Assembly (NCBI GenBank): GCA_022823825.1
Contig: JAJEHG010000033.1
Coordinates: forward strand, 1 to 64,000
Source: Nitrosopumilaceae archaeon
GTDB lineage: Archaea > Thermoproteota > Nitrososphaeria > Nitrososphaerales > Nitrosopumilaceae
Length of the DNA stretch: 64,000 nt
Direction of reading: 5' to 3'
The notes under the pieces were generated by a model, which saw only the letters and a program-made list of their open reading frames with translations, ran no database searches and was not told where the DNA came from. This document shows positions 43,649 to 52,371 of the stretch, piece after piece; within the stretch, counting starts at the first letter, position 1; every line of letters starts with the position of its first letter. Both the position numbers and the translations under genes were made by a program.

Positions 43649-45412
43649 TTACCGACCGGTGAAATGGGGATCGGCAAGCAGCGGATCTGCGTCCAGCGCG
43701 CGATCAGGCCCGCCGCGCGGCGGGGCGGTTCCGTCCAGCAATGTCTGAAAGTACTCATAGGCAATGTCGCCCACGCCGGTGCACAGCTCAACTGCACTAT
43801 CCACTGCTGGCCTAAAGTGCACGCCGCTCCATATGCGGCTCTCCCCGCACTCGTTTACAAACTCGGTCCACGTTGCATAGGTGACGTTTACCGGGTTGGC
43901 AGGCGTTATGCCGCGCTCGTGCACGGACGATTTTGCATGCAGGATACCGCTGAATCCCAGCTTTCCGTTGACAAGCGGAATCACGTCATTCAGCGTACCG
44001 TTACTGCCCAGGTAATTCCGCAGTGCCTGCGCCTCGGCCGCGCAGAAGCACGCCGTCCCCGACGGGTACTCTGGATGGTTGCCCGTATCCAAGTAGGGCT
44101 TCCACTGGCTTGCAGGTATCATTTCCGGGGTATCAGGATTCTTGTCATCATATGTCGGAACCAGCTGGTCTCCATAGATGTGCTGGATTGCGGTTTCAGG
44201 ACGTACCGCATCATACCGGGTCTTTTCCTGCCATACGACTATGCCGGCGTCAAACTGTGCAATGTGCAGCAAAAAGTTAAGCTGCCTAGCCTCCATGGTG
44301 TTTCTGGGCTGCAGGGTTTCGAGGTCAACTGCCTTGACGGCAGGGAAGAAGAATATGCCTCGGGCCTTGTTGTCAAAGTATTCTGAGATTATCTTCTTCC
44401 TGTCATCGAGGTTTGCAATCTCGTGCAGTACCTCTTTTGCCTGAGTCTCGTATGCCGCCTCGTTTAGATGGTTGCTCGTGTTGGGGGGGTCTGCCCGCAT
44501 CGAGCGCGGGTCGATGTCGGTGTATGGCTTCGTGTTGGCCCACTGCGGGGTGACAAACTGCTGTGAGACATACTCGCCATTGCCCGTGCGGACGATCTGC
44601 GGCTGCCATCGCGACGGATCCACCAACACGTTGGCCGAGTTGACCGGCGTATAGCCGGTTGTATCCATAAACGGATAGCCATTCGTCTCCTCTCCAGAGT
44701 GGTTGAATCCGTCGTTTATGCGCCCCTCCCAAACGCACTTGCCTGCCAAGTTGCCGATGGCAACGGGCGAGGTCAGTTCGTGTGGCTGCTCCTGGAAGCA
44801 GTCCAGATCAAGGCCGTCGTCGTCGGTCGGATCAAGCCCATACCTCTCCATCATTTTGTCCCACTGCGGCTGCCTGTCGGGATCAAATTTCATCAAGAGT
44901 TGATAGGCGGCATAAAACGATGCAACGTTTATCCCCCTGATGTCCGAACTCCCGGACTCCAGATTCTTTATGCGCGAATATACCCCCACCGCGGTTTCGT
45001 GGTACGGGGCCGTGGCATCATAGCCCGCGTTTAGCATGAGGGTGATATAGCGGAACGCCAAGGAGGGATCTGTAAAGTGCGGCGTGACCTCCTGAGATAA
45101 CCAGCCTCCAAACATTGGGGTCGACACTAGATCGACTATGTTATCACGATCCAGGTCAAGTGGCGGGAGTTGGTCTACAAACCCCGTGGTTATGTCGTTA
45201 ACTTGCGAATTGCTGAGGTAAAGGTACTGCCCGGGCGGGAAGAGCAGGTCGCCCTCTTGCTGCCCTGCCGGCGTCGTAGGTTGTTGCGTCATCGCGGGTT
45301 CGGCGGTTGGCGCCGCACCCACGTCGTCGTCCACATATTCACCTAGTACAATAACGGATCCTGCGGCCACTACAACAAGCGCCAATAATGCATACATACT
45401 GGCCCGCTTCAT
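43649..45412 (-). CDS. Exported vanadium haloperoxidase/PAP2-like protein
   Basis: The protein has 587 residues with an N-terminal hydrophobic anchor or signal (residues 6-24). The C-terminal half shows the VHPO/PAP2 motif series: K397 with R404-P405 (KTRYDAVRPE), PSGT at 450-453, and SRIWSGVHFRPAVD at 525-538. Vanadium haloperoxidases oxidise halides with peroxide; PAP2 relatives are phosphatases. The second motif is normally PSGH, and here its catalytic His is Thr453, so activity may be changed or lost. AT-rich DNA (attattata) at about 45436-45444 lies about 28 bases upstream of the ATG. No transporter or biosynthetic partner is seen. Confidence 0.78.
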   Translation of the reverse strand: MKRASMYALLALVVVAAGSVIVLGEYVDDDVGAAPTAEPAMTQQPTTPAGQQEGDLLFPPGQYLYLSNSQVNDITTGFVDQLPPLDLDRDNIVDLVSTPMFGGWLSQEVTPHFTDPSLAFRYITLMLNAGYDATAPYHETAVGVYSRIKNLESGSSDIRGINVASFYAAYQLLMKFDPDRQPQWDKMMERYGLDPTDDDGLDLDCFQEQPHELTSPVAIGNLAGKCVWEGRINDGFNHSGEETNGYPFMDTTGYTPVNSANVLVDPSRWQPQIVRTGNGEYVSQQFVTPQWANTKPYTDIDPRSMRADPPNTSNHLNEAAYETQAKEVLHEIANLDDRKKIISEYFDNKARGIFFFPAVKAVDLETLQPRNTMEARQLNFLLHIAQFDAGIVVWQEKTRYDAVRPETAIQHIYGDQLVPTYDDKNPDTPEMIPASQWKPYLDTGNHPEYPSGTACFCAAEAQALRNYLGSNGTLNDVIPLVNGKLGFSGILHAKSSVHERGITPANPVNVTYATWTEFVNECGESRIWSGVHFRPAVDSAVELCTGVGDIAYEYFQTLLDGTAPPRGGPDRALDADPLLADPHFTGR

Positions 45413-45780
45413 CCAGCTTGGAACCTGTTGCGTTGTATAATAATGTGTAACGTTCTTGTGGGTTGCTGGCTAGGTTCCGCTCAGGGCCCTCAACAGCATG
45501 TCTGACACGTTGGGGTCCCGCTTCACGTCAGCATGCAGGTCATTATGTTCGAGAACATCCTAGCAGCAACACCCATTGTTCGTTGCGCATACGGGGGTCA
45601 CGTCCTGCCACCGCACGGCAGGCTGCTGGCTCATTCCTGCAGTCGATCGTGCCCGGTTACGCGCGTCAAGCCCAGTCTAGACACGGGACGGGAGGCGGCC
45701 GCCCGTGCCGGCAGCATGTGTGGGAGCCGTCGATCAAAAAAGTACATATGAGATGCCAAACCATACTATACAGAAAGGAC
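45413..45780. other. Intergenic stretch between divergent genes
   Basis: It contains the AT-rich promoter of the haloperoxidase-like gene near 45430-45450 and, at the other end, AT-rich DNA (tacatatg at 45743-45750 and actata at 45764-45770) for the Lrp-like gene. The GC-rich middle has no supported gene. CTGGCTAGGTTCCGCTC at about 45466-45482 is loosely similar to the end of the MITE at 7899, but no partner repeat was found. Confidence 0.4.
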
Positions 45781-46320
45781 ATGGTCGACAGGATTGACGA
45801 GCTGATAATCTCGGCGCTGAGTCAGGACGCCAGGCAGCCCACGTTCGAGCTCTGGGACCGCATAAGGGGATCCGGATACAACGTCTCAGAAGAGGAGATA
45901 GAGTCCCGCAAGCAGGCCTTGGAGGACAGCGGCGTCATAAAGGGATACACAATATCGGTGGACACCAAAAAGCTGCCCGGCCGCATCATACGCGTCGACC
46001 TGGTCACGTTCAGGACGTCCCAGGCGCTGCAAAAGAGGCTGGAGGGACTCAAGCGCTACCTGCAGGACGCGCCGTTCGTGGCGTTCTCTGGCAGGACCAG
46101 GGGCGGGTACGACTGGATCACCATAAAGTCGTTTCTTAGCACGGAGATGGCCGACGAGGAGAACGACATTTACCGGAACCTGTTCGGCGACATACTGCAG
46201 ACCTACGAGGTCTACGACTTTGTGCCGCAGTCCGAGGCGTCGCTTTATTCCATGTCGTATACCGAAAAAGAATATCAAGAATTCCTCAAAGAGTGGATCC
46301 CGCCGTTCATCGGCAAATAA
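45781..46320 (+). CDS. Lrp/AsnC-like transcription regulator
   Basis: From the ATG at 45781 it has 179 residues. An N-terminal winged helix-turn-helix (MVDRIDELIISALSQDARQP, then VSEEEIESRKQALEDSGVIK) leads into GYTISVDTKKL, the usual Lrp/AsnC linker. A ligand-binding RAM-like half follows. An in-frame ATG at 45748 is the alternative start. The last 30 residues are Tyr/Glu-rich. Such proteins respond to amino acids or related metabolites and bind as dimers. Its target may be itself or the divergent neighbour. Ligand unknown. Confidence 0.75.
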   Translation: MVDRIDELIISALSQDARQPTFELWDRIRGSGYNVSEEEIESRKQALEDSGVIKGYTISVDTKKLPGRIIRVDLVTFRTSQALQKRLEGLKRYLQDAPFVAFSGRTRGGYDWITIKSFLSTEMADEENDIYRNLFGDILQTYEVYDFVPQSEASLYSMSYTEKEYQEFLKEWIPPFIGK

Positions 46321-46381
46321 CATCGCTGCATGCAACAACGGCGAGTATCGGGCCGCGCGGAAATTATCTCGTACGCACGTC

Positions 46382-47314
46382 CTATACGGCCGCGCGGTGC
46401 TCCCGCTTGTATCTCAGCGCGTCGTCTATCATCGCGTGCGCCTGCATCCTCATCTTCATCAGGAACTGTATCAGCTCGACCTGGCTGTGCGGGCCGTCCC
46501 TGCCCGCGTCCTCTATCAGCTCGTCGATCCTTGAGAGCGTAATCCTGAGCGCAAGGATGCTGCGCTTTACGACGGCGGCCTCCCTTGTCCTGGCCGCGGC
46601 CGCGCTGTTTCTGCCGCCGGCGTCGCCGTGCGCGACGGGCCGCGTACCCTCCGACCATCCGGGGGGCGCCATTCCCGAATAGTCGTACGCCTCTGCCTGC
46701 TTTAGCTGGCCCTTGACCCGGCGTATCTGCTTGACTGTCATCTTGTTGTCTATGATCTCCTGCGCCAGCTCCGAGGCGCGGCCGCCCAGCGCGGCGTCGG
46801 TCAGCTCAAGGGCCTGGCTGATTCCCAGCACGCGGTCCCTTACCCTGTTGCGCACGTCCTCAGGCAGCCTTAGCAGCTGGATCCTGTGCGAGACGTACTC
46901 TTCGCTCTTTCCTATCCTCCTCCCAAGCTCGCTGACGCCGCCCCATCCAAAGTCATCCACATACCGCTGGTACGACATGGCCTCTTCGACGGGGTCTATG
47001 GTCCTGCGCTGGAGGTTCTCTGTAAGCTGCACCTCGTACGCCTCCTTGTCGTCAAACTCCACAATCTTGCAATGTATGAACCTCCACCTGAGCGACCTGC
47101 ATGCGGCAAACCTGCGGTGCCCCGCAACAATCTCAAAGCCACGCTCAAGCGGGCGCACTATTATGGGCTGCAGCAGCCCGTGATCCCTGATGCTGGCCTT
47201 GAGGGCCTCAAGCTCCGGGGAGTCCTTTGGGTCGGGGCTGCGGGTGGGGAACTTTGACGGCCTTACCATCCTCAACTCTATGGGTTCGACAAGCGAGTTA
47301 TCGTACGGTTCCAT
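46382..47314 (-). CDS. ParB/Spo0J-like nuclease-fold DNA-binding protein
   Basis: From the ATG at 47314 it has 310 residues. The ParB N-terminal domain is clear: SIRDHGLLQPIIVRPL, then VAGHRRFAACRSL (the GHRR CTP-binding motif) and VQLTENLQRRTIDPVEEAMS. A KorB-like helix-turn-helix follows (SELGRRIGKSEEYVSHRIQL). The end is helical with many Arg and Met. ParB proteins load at centromere sites with a ParA partner. No parA is adjacent, so it may serve chromosome organisation as a stand-alone archaeal ParB. The frame also extends to a TTG at 47326. Confidence 0.88.
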   Translation of the reverse strand: MEPYDNSLVEPIELRMVRPSKFPTRSPDPKDSPELEALKASIRDHGLLQPIIVRPLERGFEIVAGHRRFAACRSLRWRFIHCKIVEFDDKEAYEVQLTENLQRRTIDPVEEAMSYQRYVDDFGWGGVSELGRRIGKSEEYVSHRIQLLRLPEDVRNRVRDRVLGISQALELTDAALGGRASELAQEIIDNKMTVKQIRRVKGQLKQAEAYDYSGMAPPGWSEGTRPVAHGDAGGRNSAAAARTREAAVVKRSILALRITLSRIDELIEDAGRDGPHSQVELIQFLMKMRMQAHAMIDDALRYKREHRAAV

Positions 47315-47559
47315 GATTACAGCCAAACCATATACGTACGCGGAATATTTATCACTTTTATAGTCATATTATGATCGGCCGTGCCAGGATGCGTTTGTCA
47401 CAAGCACCACAACCACCGCCAAAAAGGATCATGTTGGACGTTACGCGGTCTGAATGGACACCGTAATGGCCTCTAGATGCCACGCGCCGGCACGGCGCTC
47501 CTTTTCTGGCACGGCGGGCCTTTCTCCGCGTTATTATATGGGAATTCTTCATGCCGTGT

Positions 47560-47721
47560 ATGACCGGCTATATCGAGATCTACTGCTCCAGCTGCAAAAA
47601 GACGCTTGGCAGATACAATACCAAGTTTTACAACGATGACAAGATAAGGGACCTGCTAAAGACCACCCATTCAGTGCACGTAAGGGACGGCCACACCGTA
47701 GACATGATGAGAACGGACTAG
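47560..47721 (+). CDS. Small CxxC protein, 53 aa
   Basis: An ATG at 47560 begins MTGYIEIYCSSCKKTLGRYN and ends at the TAG at 47719-47721. CSSC could bind zinc as half of a site in a dimer. A TTATTATATG box at 47531-47540 lies 20-29 bases upstream, typical leaderless spacing. An ATG nine bases earlier (47551) is the alternative. Codons are even and the sequence is balanced, which makes a real gene likely despite the length. Family unknown. Confidence 0.6.
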   Translation: MTGYIEIYCSSCKKTLGRYNTKFYNDDKIRDLLKTTHSVHVRDGHTVDMMRTD

Positions 47722-47794
47722 GATTCGGCCTATGCCGCACCACCGCCAAACCGTCGCCGCAGGCATCACGGGCGTAATCAGCAGAAACATCGCA

Positions 47795-48427
47795 CTAGCT
47801 GCCGTGGCAGCCGCTCCCAGGCGCCATGCGGGCGGCGGCCTCCGCTGCCTGCCCAAGGTTCGACACCCTGACTAGCCGCGGCGGGGAGTCTGCAACAGTG
47901 GTGTTCCACGGCTGTGTGTACAGGATCACCCGCTTGCCGTTGCGCAAAAACGCCTCCGCGTTTATGGGCGAGTCGTCTATAAACACGTCATAGTCCAAGT
48001 CGGCCTTCATGTGTCCGGCCGCCACCTGCACGTACCTCTGGTATGATACGTTGTGAAGCTTGAGCCACATCCTCACGTGCCTGTTTGTTGCCGGCGAACG
48101 GGCCGTGACTATGTCCACCGTGCCTATACGCGAGAGCCCCTCCGTCGCGCGGGCCAGATCCGGCTCCGTGGGGGGCAGGGAGTTCCATTCGTTCCAGCAC
48201 GCGTCGAGCTGGGCGTAAAAGTCACGCTTCTTGACGCCGTATCGCGACCAAAAGTCCCAGCCGGTCATGTCGGACTTGGAGAGTGGGCCAAGCCTGCCGG
48301 GGTTTGTCATGCGCAGCCACGCCTGCATCACGTCTGCCAGCACGCCGTCCACGTCCAAGGCTATCCTGCAACTGCCGTTGTTGTTGTTATTATTGCCGTC
48401 GCCGCTGTCACCGTTACCGCCGTCCAT
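47795..48427 (-). CDS. HAD-superfamily 5'(3')-deoxyribonucleotidase-like protein
   Basis: After a low-complexity Gly/Asn N-terminus (NNNNNNGS, from a triplet repeat) comes ALDVDGVLADVM with the nucleophile Asp and second Asp of the HAD fold. VDIVTARSP carries the motif II Thr, and the YDVFIDDSPIN segment the motif III/IV acids. At 210 residues it resembles the NT5C type of deoxynucleotidase. It starts six bases after the dnaJ stop, in the same direction, so co-transcription with dnaJ is possible. Substrate is an inference from the fold. Confidence 0.78.
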   Translation of the reverse strand: MDGGNGDSGDGNNNNNNGSCRIALDVDGVLADVMQAWLRMTNPGRLGPLSKSDMTGWDFWSRYGVKKRDFYAQLDACWNEWNSLPPTEPDLARATEGLSRIGTVDIVTARSPATNRHVRMWLKLHNVSYQRYVQVAAGHMKADLDYDVFIDDSPINAEAFLRNGKRVILYTQPWNTTVADSPPRLVRVSNLGQAAEAAARMAPGSGCHGS

Positions 48428-48432
48428 GGCGG

Positions 48433-49521
48433 CTAACCTTCCCTCTGAAACTCTTCGAGCAGCTTCCTCTGGGTGCGATTGAGTTTTTTTGGTATCTCGA
48501 CTGCAAGGTGCACCAGCATGTCGCCCTTGCCGCGGCTGCGGACGTGCGAGACCCCCTTACCCCTCACCTTTATGGTGTCGTTCGGCTGGCTGCCGGGATC
48601 TATCCTTATGGTCTCCATGCCGTCAAGCGTGGGAACCCTCATGGTGCATCCGAGTGCGGCGTCCACCATCGGGACGTGCAGGCGCATGTGTATGTTCTTG
48701 CCGTCGCGCTCAAAGAGCTTGTGCCTCATGACCCTCACCCTCACTATCAGGTCGCCGTTCCTGCCCTCGGGCACCTCGTCGCCCTCCCCCTGTATGGTAT
48801 AGTCCCCGTCATCGACTCCGGGGGGTATCTTGAATGCTATGGGCTTCTTTCCCTTGCGGCTGCCTTCCCCCTTGCACTTGCCGCACGGGCTCTCTATGGC
48901 GACGCCCTGGCCCCTGCATGCGGAGCAGGGCATTGCGGTTACAAAGGAGGCAAACCCCATCTGGCGCGTCTTCCTGATCTGCCCATGGCCACCGCATGCG
49001 GAGCACGTCTTCCTGCCGGTCCCGGGACGGCATCCCGTTCCGCCGCACTCCCCGCAGGTTACGCGCTTTTGGACCTCGATCTCCAGATTCTTGCCGTGCA
49101 GGACCTCCTCGAGGGTAACCGACGCCTCGACCAGGCGGTCGGCGCCCTCGCGGCCCCTGCCGAAGCCTCCGCCGCCGCGGCCCCTGCCCCCAAAGATCTG
49201 CTCAAAGATGGACTCGAACCCGCCGCCGTCACGGCCGAATATCTCGTCAAAGTTCCCACGCGCCCCGCCGAAGATATCCTCCGTGCTGTACCGCCCGTCT
49301 ACCCCCGCATGCCCGGCCCTGTCGTACAGCTGCCGCTTGGAATCGTCGGACAGCACCGCATACGCCTCGGATATCTCCTTGAAGTGCTCGGCGGCCTCGG
49401 CCGTGCTGTTGCGGTCGGGGTGGAACTTTAGCGCCAGCTTGCGGTACTGTTTCTTTATCTCGTCGGCCTGCGCGTCCTTGCCAACGCCTAGAACCTCGTA
49501 ATAGTCACGCTTCGAACTCAC
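48433..49521 (-). CDS. dnaJ: Hsp40 co-chaperone DnaJ
   Basis: The protein has 362 residues from a GTG. The J domain ([20 protein letters not shown] with HPD near 34-36) is followed by a Gly/Phe-rich part, four CxxCxG-type zinc repeats (CGECGG, CSACGG, CSACRG, CGKCKG) and the substrate-binding C-terminal part. It stimulates DnaK and hands it substrates. A TTTATACG box at about 49547-49556 is 26-35 bases upstream, so dnaJ seems to have its own promoter besides lying after dnaK. Confidence 0.97.
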   Translation of the reverse strand: MSSKRDYYEVLGVGKDAQADEIKKQYRKLALKFHPDRNSTAEAAEHFKEISEAYAVLSDDSKRQLYDRAGHAGVDGRYSTEDIFGGARGNFDEIFGRDGGGFESIFEQIFGGRGRGGGGFGRGREGADRLVEASVTLEEVLHGKNLEIEVQKRVTCGECGGTGCRPGTGRKTCSACGGHGQIRKTRQMGFASFVTAMPCSACRGQGVAIESPCGKCKGEGSRKGKKPIAFKIPPGVDDGDYTIQGEGDEVPEGRNGDLIVRVRVMRHKLFERDGKNIHMRLHVPMVDAALGCTMRVPTLDGMETIRIDPGSQPNDTIKVRGKGVSHVRSRGKGDMLVHLAVEIPKKLNRTQRKLLEEFQREG

Positions 49522-49546
49522 GGCACGTCACGCTCCGAATGTTTTA

Positions 49547-49556
49547 CGTATAAACG
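49547..49556 (-). promoter_or_regulatory. TATA-like promoter of dnaJ
   Basis: CGTTTATACG on the minus strand lies in the 63-base gap after dnaK, 26-35 bases before the GTG start of dnaJ. Confidence 0.5.
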
Positions 49557-49584
49557 ATATCAAGCCGTACCGCGTGTCGCATGG

Positions 49585-51594
49585 TCATGGCGGGCTAGTC
49601 TGGTTCGGATTCTTTTGCGTCGAGTCGTCGTCGCTGCTGCTGTTGTTGTTGTCGCTACTGCTGCTGTTGTTGTTGCCGCTGCTGTTGTCGCTACTGCTGC
49701 TGTTGTTGTCCGCGTTGTCAGCGCCGCCGCTTTCTTGTGCGCCTTCCGACTGCTGCTGCTGGCCTTCCGGATCCACCTTTTCAAACACGTTCTCGTCACC
49801 CTCGGCGGCAGACTGCTGCTGCTGCTGGCCTGCCTCAGGAGCGGCATTCTTGTACAGCTCCACGGTCACCTCGTTTACCATCTTTTGAAGGGCCTCCAGC
49901 TTTGGCTTTAGCTCCTCCGGCTCCTTGTCGAGTGCCTCCTTTACCTCCTTTGCCGCGTCGGTAATCTTGATGCCCTGCTCCTGGGTTATCTTGTCCTTGA
50001 GGTCCTGGGTTACCAGCTTCTCGGTGGTGTATATGTAACTCTCCGCCTCGTTTCGGAGGTCTATCTTTTCCTTTTTCTTCTTGTCCTCCTCGGAGAACTT
50101 TTCAGCATCCTCCTTTAGCTTTTCAATCTCGTCCTCGGACAGCTTGGTGGACGACTCGATAGTGATCTTTGCCTCCTTCTGCGTCCCTAGATCCTTTGCA
50201 GTCACGTTGATTATCCCGTTGGCGTCGATGTCGAACTTGACCTCTATCTGCGGCACGCCCCTTGGCGCCGGGGGCAGGTCCGTCAGGTTGAAGCTTCCGA
50301 GCGAGACGTTGTCCGAGGCCATCGGGCGCTCCCCCTGCACCACGTGTATGGTAACGGCCGTCTGGTTGTCCGCGGCGGTGGTAAAGACCTTGGACTTTGA
50401 GGTGGGTATGGTGGTGTTGCGCTCTATGAGCGGCTCCCTGACCCCGCCCAGCGTCTCTATCCCGAGCGTCAGCGGCGTCACGTCAAGCAGCACGATGTCG
50501 CTTGTAACGTCGCCGGCTATGATGCCGGCCTGTATCGCGGCGCCCATTGCGACTGCCTCCATCGGGTCCACGCCGGACTCGGGCGTCTTGCCGACCACCT
50601 CGCCGACGAACTTTCTTACAAGCGGTATCCTGGTAGGCCCCCCGACCATCACTATCTTGCCGATGTCAGAGACCGCAACCTTTGCATCCTCGAGCGCCTT
50701 TAGTATGGACGGCTTGCAGCGCTGCACTATCGGGTCGATGAGCTCGTCGAGCTTTGCCCTGGTGATCCTGATCTCGAGGTTCTTTGCGCCCGACGAGGGG
50801 TCGTTTGCTATGAACGGCAGGTTGACGTCAGTCTCCATTACGGTGGACAGCTCGATCTTTGCCTTTTCGGCCGCCTCACGTATGCGCGTCATAGCGGTCG
50901 CGTCGGATCCAAGGTCTATGCCCTCCTTTTTGCGGAACTCGTCGGAGATATAGTCAATCAGGGCCTTGTCCATGTCGGTCCCTCCTAGCTGCGTGTCGCC
51001 GGAGGTGCTCATCACCTCAAAGACGCCGCCGCCCATCTCCATTATGGTAACGTCCAGCGTGCCGCCGCCAAAGTCAAAGACCAGTATCTTCATGTCCTCC
51101 TTTGCCTTGTCCAGCCCGAATGCAAGCGAGGCGGCAGTCGGCTCGTTGATTATCCTGACGACGTCAAGCCCCGCGATCGTGCCGGCGTCCTTTGTGGCCT
51201 GGCGCTGGTTGTCATCAAAGTATGCCGGGACCGTGATGACCGCCTTCTGGACCGGCTCGCCCACGAACGCCTCCGCGTCCTTTTTGATCTTTTGCAGGAT
51301 GAACGCCGAGATCTGCTGCGGCTTGTAGTCCTTGTCCTGTATGCGGAACGTGTGGTCGGATCCCATCTTGCGCTTTGCCGCGACTATGGTGTTTGTGGGG
51401 TTTGTGACGGCCTGCCTGCGCGCCGGCTCCCCCACCAAGAGGTCGCCCTCCTTTGTGAACGCCACGACGGAGGGAAATGCCTTACCGCCCACGGTGGCAC
51501 CCTCGGCCGCCGGAATTATGGCGGGCTTGCCGCCCATCATTACGGCAGCAGCAGAGTTGCTGGTGCCAAGATCAATGCCGATAACTTTGCTCAT
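49585..51594 (-). CDS. dnaK: Hsp70 chaperone DnaK
   Basis: The 669-residue protein begins [18 protein letters not shown]. The ATPase part has [29 protein letters not shown] and VGGPTRIP; the peptide-binding part has [13 protein letters not shown] and [15 protein letters not shown]. After about residue 600 the tail is Gln-, Ser-, Asn- and Asp-rich (QQQQSAAEG, then [12 protein letters not shown]), encoded by a long triplet-repeat tract and far from the usual EEVD-less bacterial end. It lies between grpE (11 bases upstream) and dnaJ. DnaK in archaea is a bacterial acquisition. Confidence 0.97.
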   Translation of the reverse strand: MSKVIGIDLGTSNSAAAVMMGGKPAIIPAAEGATVGGKAFPSVVAFTKEGDLLVGEPARRQAVTNPTNTIVAAKRKMGSDHTFRIQDKDYKPQQISAFILQKIKKDAEAFVGEPVQKAVITVPAYFDDNQRQATKDAGTIAGLDVVRIINEPTAASLAFGLDKAKEDMKILVFDFGGGTLDVTIMEMGGGVFEVMSTSGDTQLGGTDMDKALIDYISDEFRKKEGIDLGSDATAMTRIREAAEKAKIELSTVMETDVNLPFIANDPSSGAKNLEIRITRAKLDELIDPIVQRCKPSILKALEDAKVAVSDIGKIVMVGGPTRIPLVRKFVGEVVGKTPESGVDPMEAVAMGAAIQAGIIAGDVTSDIVLLDVTPLTLGIETLGGVREPLIERNTTIPTSKSKVFTTAADNQTAVTIHVVQGERPMASDNVSLGSFNLTDLPPAPRGVPQIEVKFDIDANGIINVTAKDLGTQKEAKITIESSTKLSEDEIEKLKEDAEKFSEEDKKKKEKIDLRNEAESYIYTTEKLVTQDLKDKITQEQGIKITDAAKEVKEALDKEPEELKPKLEALQKMVNEVTVELYKNAAPEAGQQQQQSAAEGDENVFEKVDPEGQQQQSEGAQESGGADNADNNSSSSDNSSGNNNSSSSDNNNSSSDDDSTQKNPNQTSPP
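49630..49716. repeat. Triplet-repeat tract encoding the DnaK Ser/Asn/Asp tail
   Basis: Interrupted GTT, GCT and GTC triplets, partly repeated in blocks (TCGCTACTGCTGCTGTTGTTGT twice or nearly so), encode the disordered C-terminal tail of DnaK on the other strand. Confidence 0.7.
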
Positions 51595-51605
51595 TATTTA
51601 CCGCG

Positions 51606-52337
51606 CTACTCCTTTTTTGATATGACGACCATTGAAGGCCTTATAATCGTATTTTTCATTACGTAGCCGCGGCGCAGCTCCTTTGTTATGGTATTCTCAT
51701 CAAGCATCGGGTCCACCTCCGAGGAGACGGCCTCGTGCATGTTGGGATCGAATATCTCGCCGAGCGCGTCGATGGGCCTGACGTCGTACCTTTCAAGCAC
51801 CGAGTCCACGTTGCGCAGTATGGAGTCAAGCCCCTCCGTGTCAACCTGCTCCCTGGCAAACGTGTCGCGGGCCCTGACAAAGTCGTCGCGCACGCCGAGC
51901 ACGTCGGATACGAGGCCCCCCAGCTTTGCGGCAACCCCGGCCTCGATCTCAGACGCCGTCCTCTTCGTAAGGTTCTGGTAGTCGGCAAGCGCGAGCTTTA
52001 GCTTTTGCTCGTATCTGGAGGATTTGGCCGCCTCGGCCTGCAGCATGCCGTACAGCCGCGCGGGGTCCATGTCAGGCGGCGGCGACGTGCCGTCGTGCTC
52101 GGCACCGCGTGTGAGGCTGCCGTCGTCCGGCTCCGGTTCTGAACCTGCCGCGTCCGCGGCAGTGGCCGGCTCGGGGCCCGTGGCATCGCCGCCTGAACCC
52201 CCGTTGCCGCCGTCCCCGCCGGCAACATCCTCAATTGCAATCTCCCCGTCGGCCGCGGAGTCCGTTTCGGCCGCCGCGCCGGGATCGCGGCCGCCGCCCC
52301 TGTCGCCTGTAGGCGGCCCGTCGTTTTGCGGCATCAT
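51606..52337 (-). CDS. grpE: DnaK nucleotide-exchange factor GrpE
   Basis: The 243-residue protein has a long acidic, Gly/Ala/Asp-rich N-terminal part of about 90 residues. The coiled coil YEQKLKLALADYQNLTKRT follows, and the beta domain with IDALGEIFDPNMHEAVS, the typical GrpE patch. It speeds ADP release from DnaK and opens the grpE-dnaK-dnaJ set. A TTTATAATTT box at 52362-52371 is 25-34 bases upstream. An ATG one codon later is possible. Confidence 0.95.
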   Translation of the reverse strand: MMPQNDGPPTGDRGGGRDPGAAAETDSAADGEIAIEDVAGGDGGNGGSGGDATGPEPATAADAAGSEPEPDDGSLTRGAEHDGTSPPPDMDPARLYGMLQAEAAKSSRYEQKLKLALADYQNLTKRTASEIEAGVAAKLGGLVSDVLGVRDDFVRARDTFAREQVDTEGLDSILRNVDSVLERYDVRPIDALGEIFDPNMHEAVSSEVDPMLDENTITKELRRGYVMKNTIIRPSMVVISKKE

Positions 52338-52360
52338 CTAGCGCCACCACGGCGCAGGCG

Positions 52361-52371
52361 ATTTATAATTT
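52361..52371 (-). promoter_or_regulatory. TATA-like promoter of grpE-dnaK
   Basis: AAATTATAAAT on the minus strand, 24-34 bases before the grpE start. It partly overlaps the end of the upstream gene (stop near 52363). No separate heat-shock operator was recognised. Confidence 0.5.

Noticed and set aside
45466-45482. Possible further copy of the MITE end near 45470
   Set aside because: The match to the MITE end is imperfect and no inverted partner or target duplication was found.
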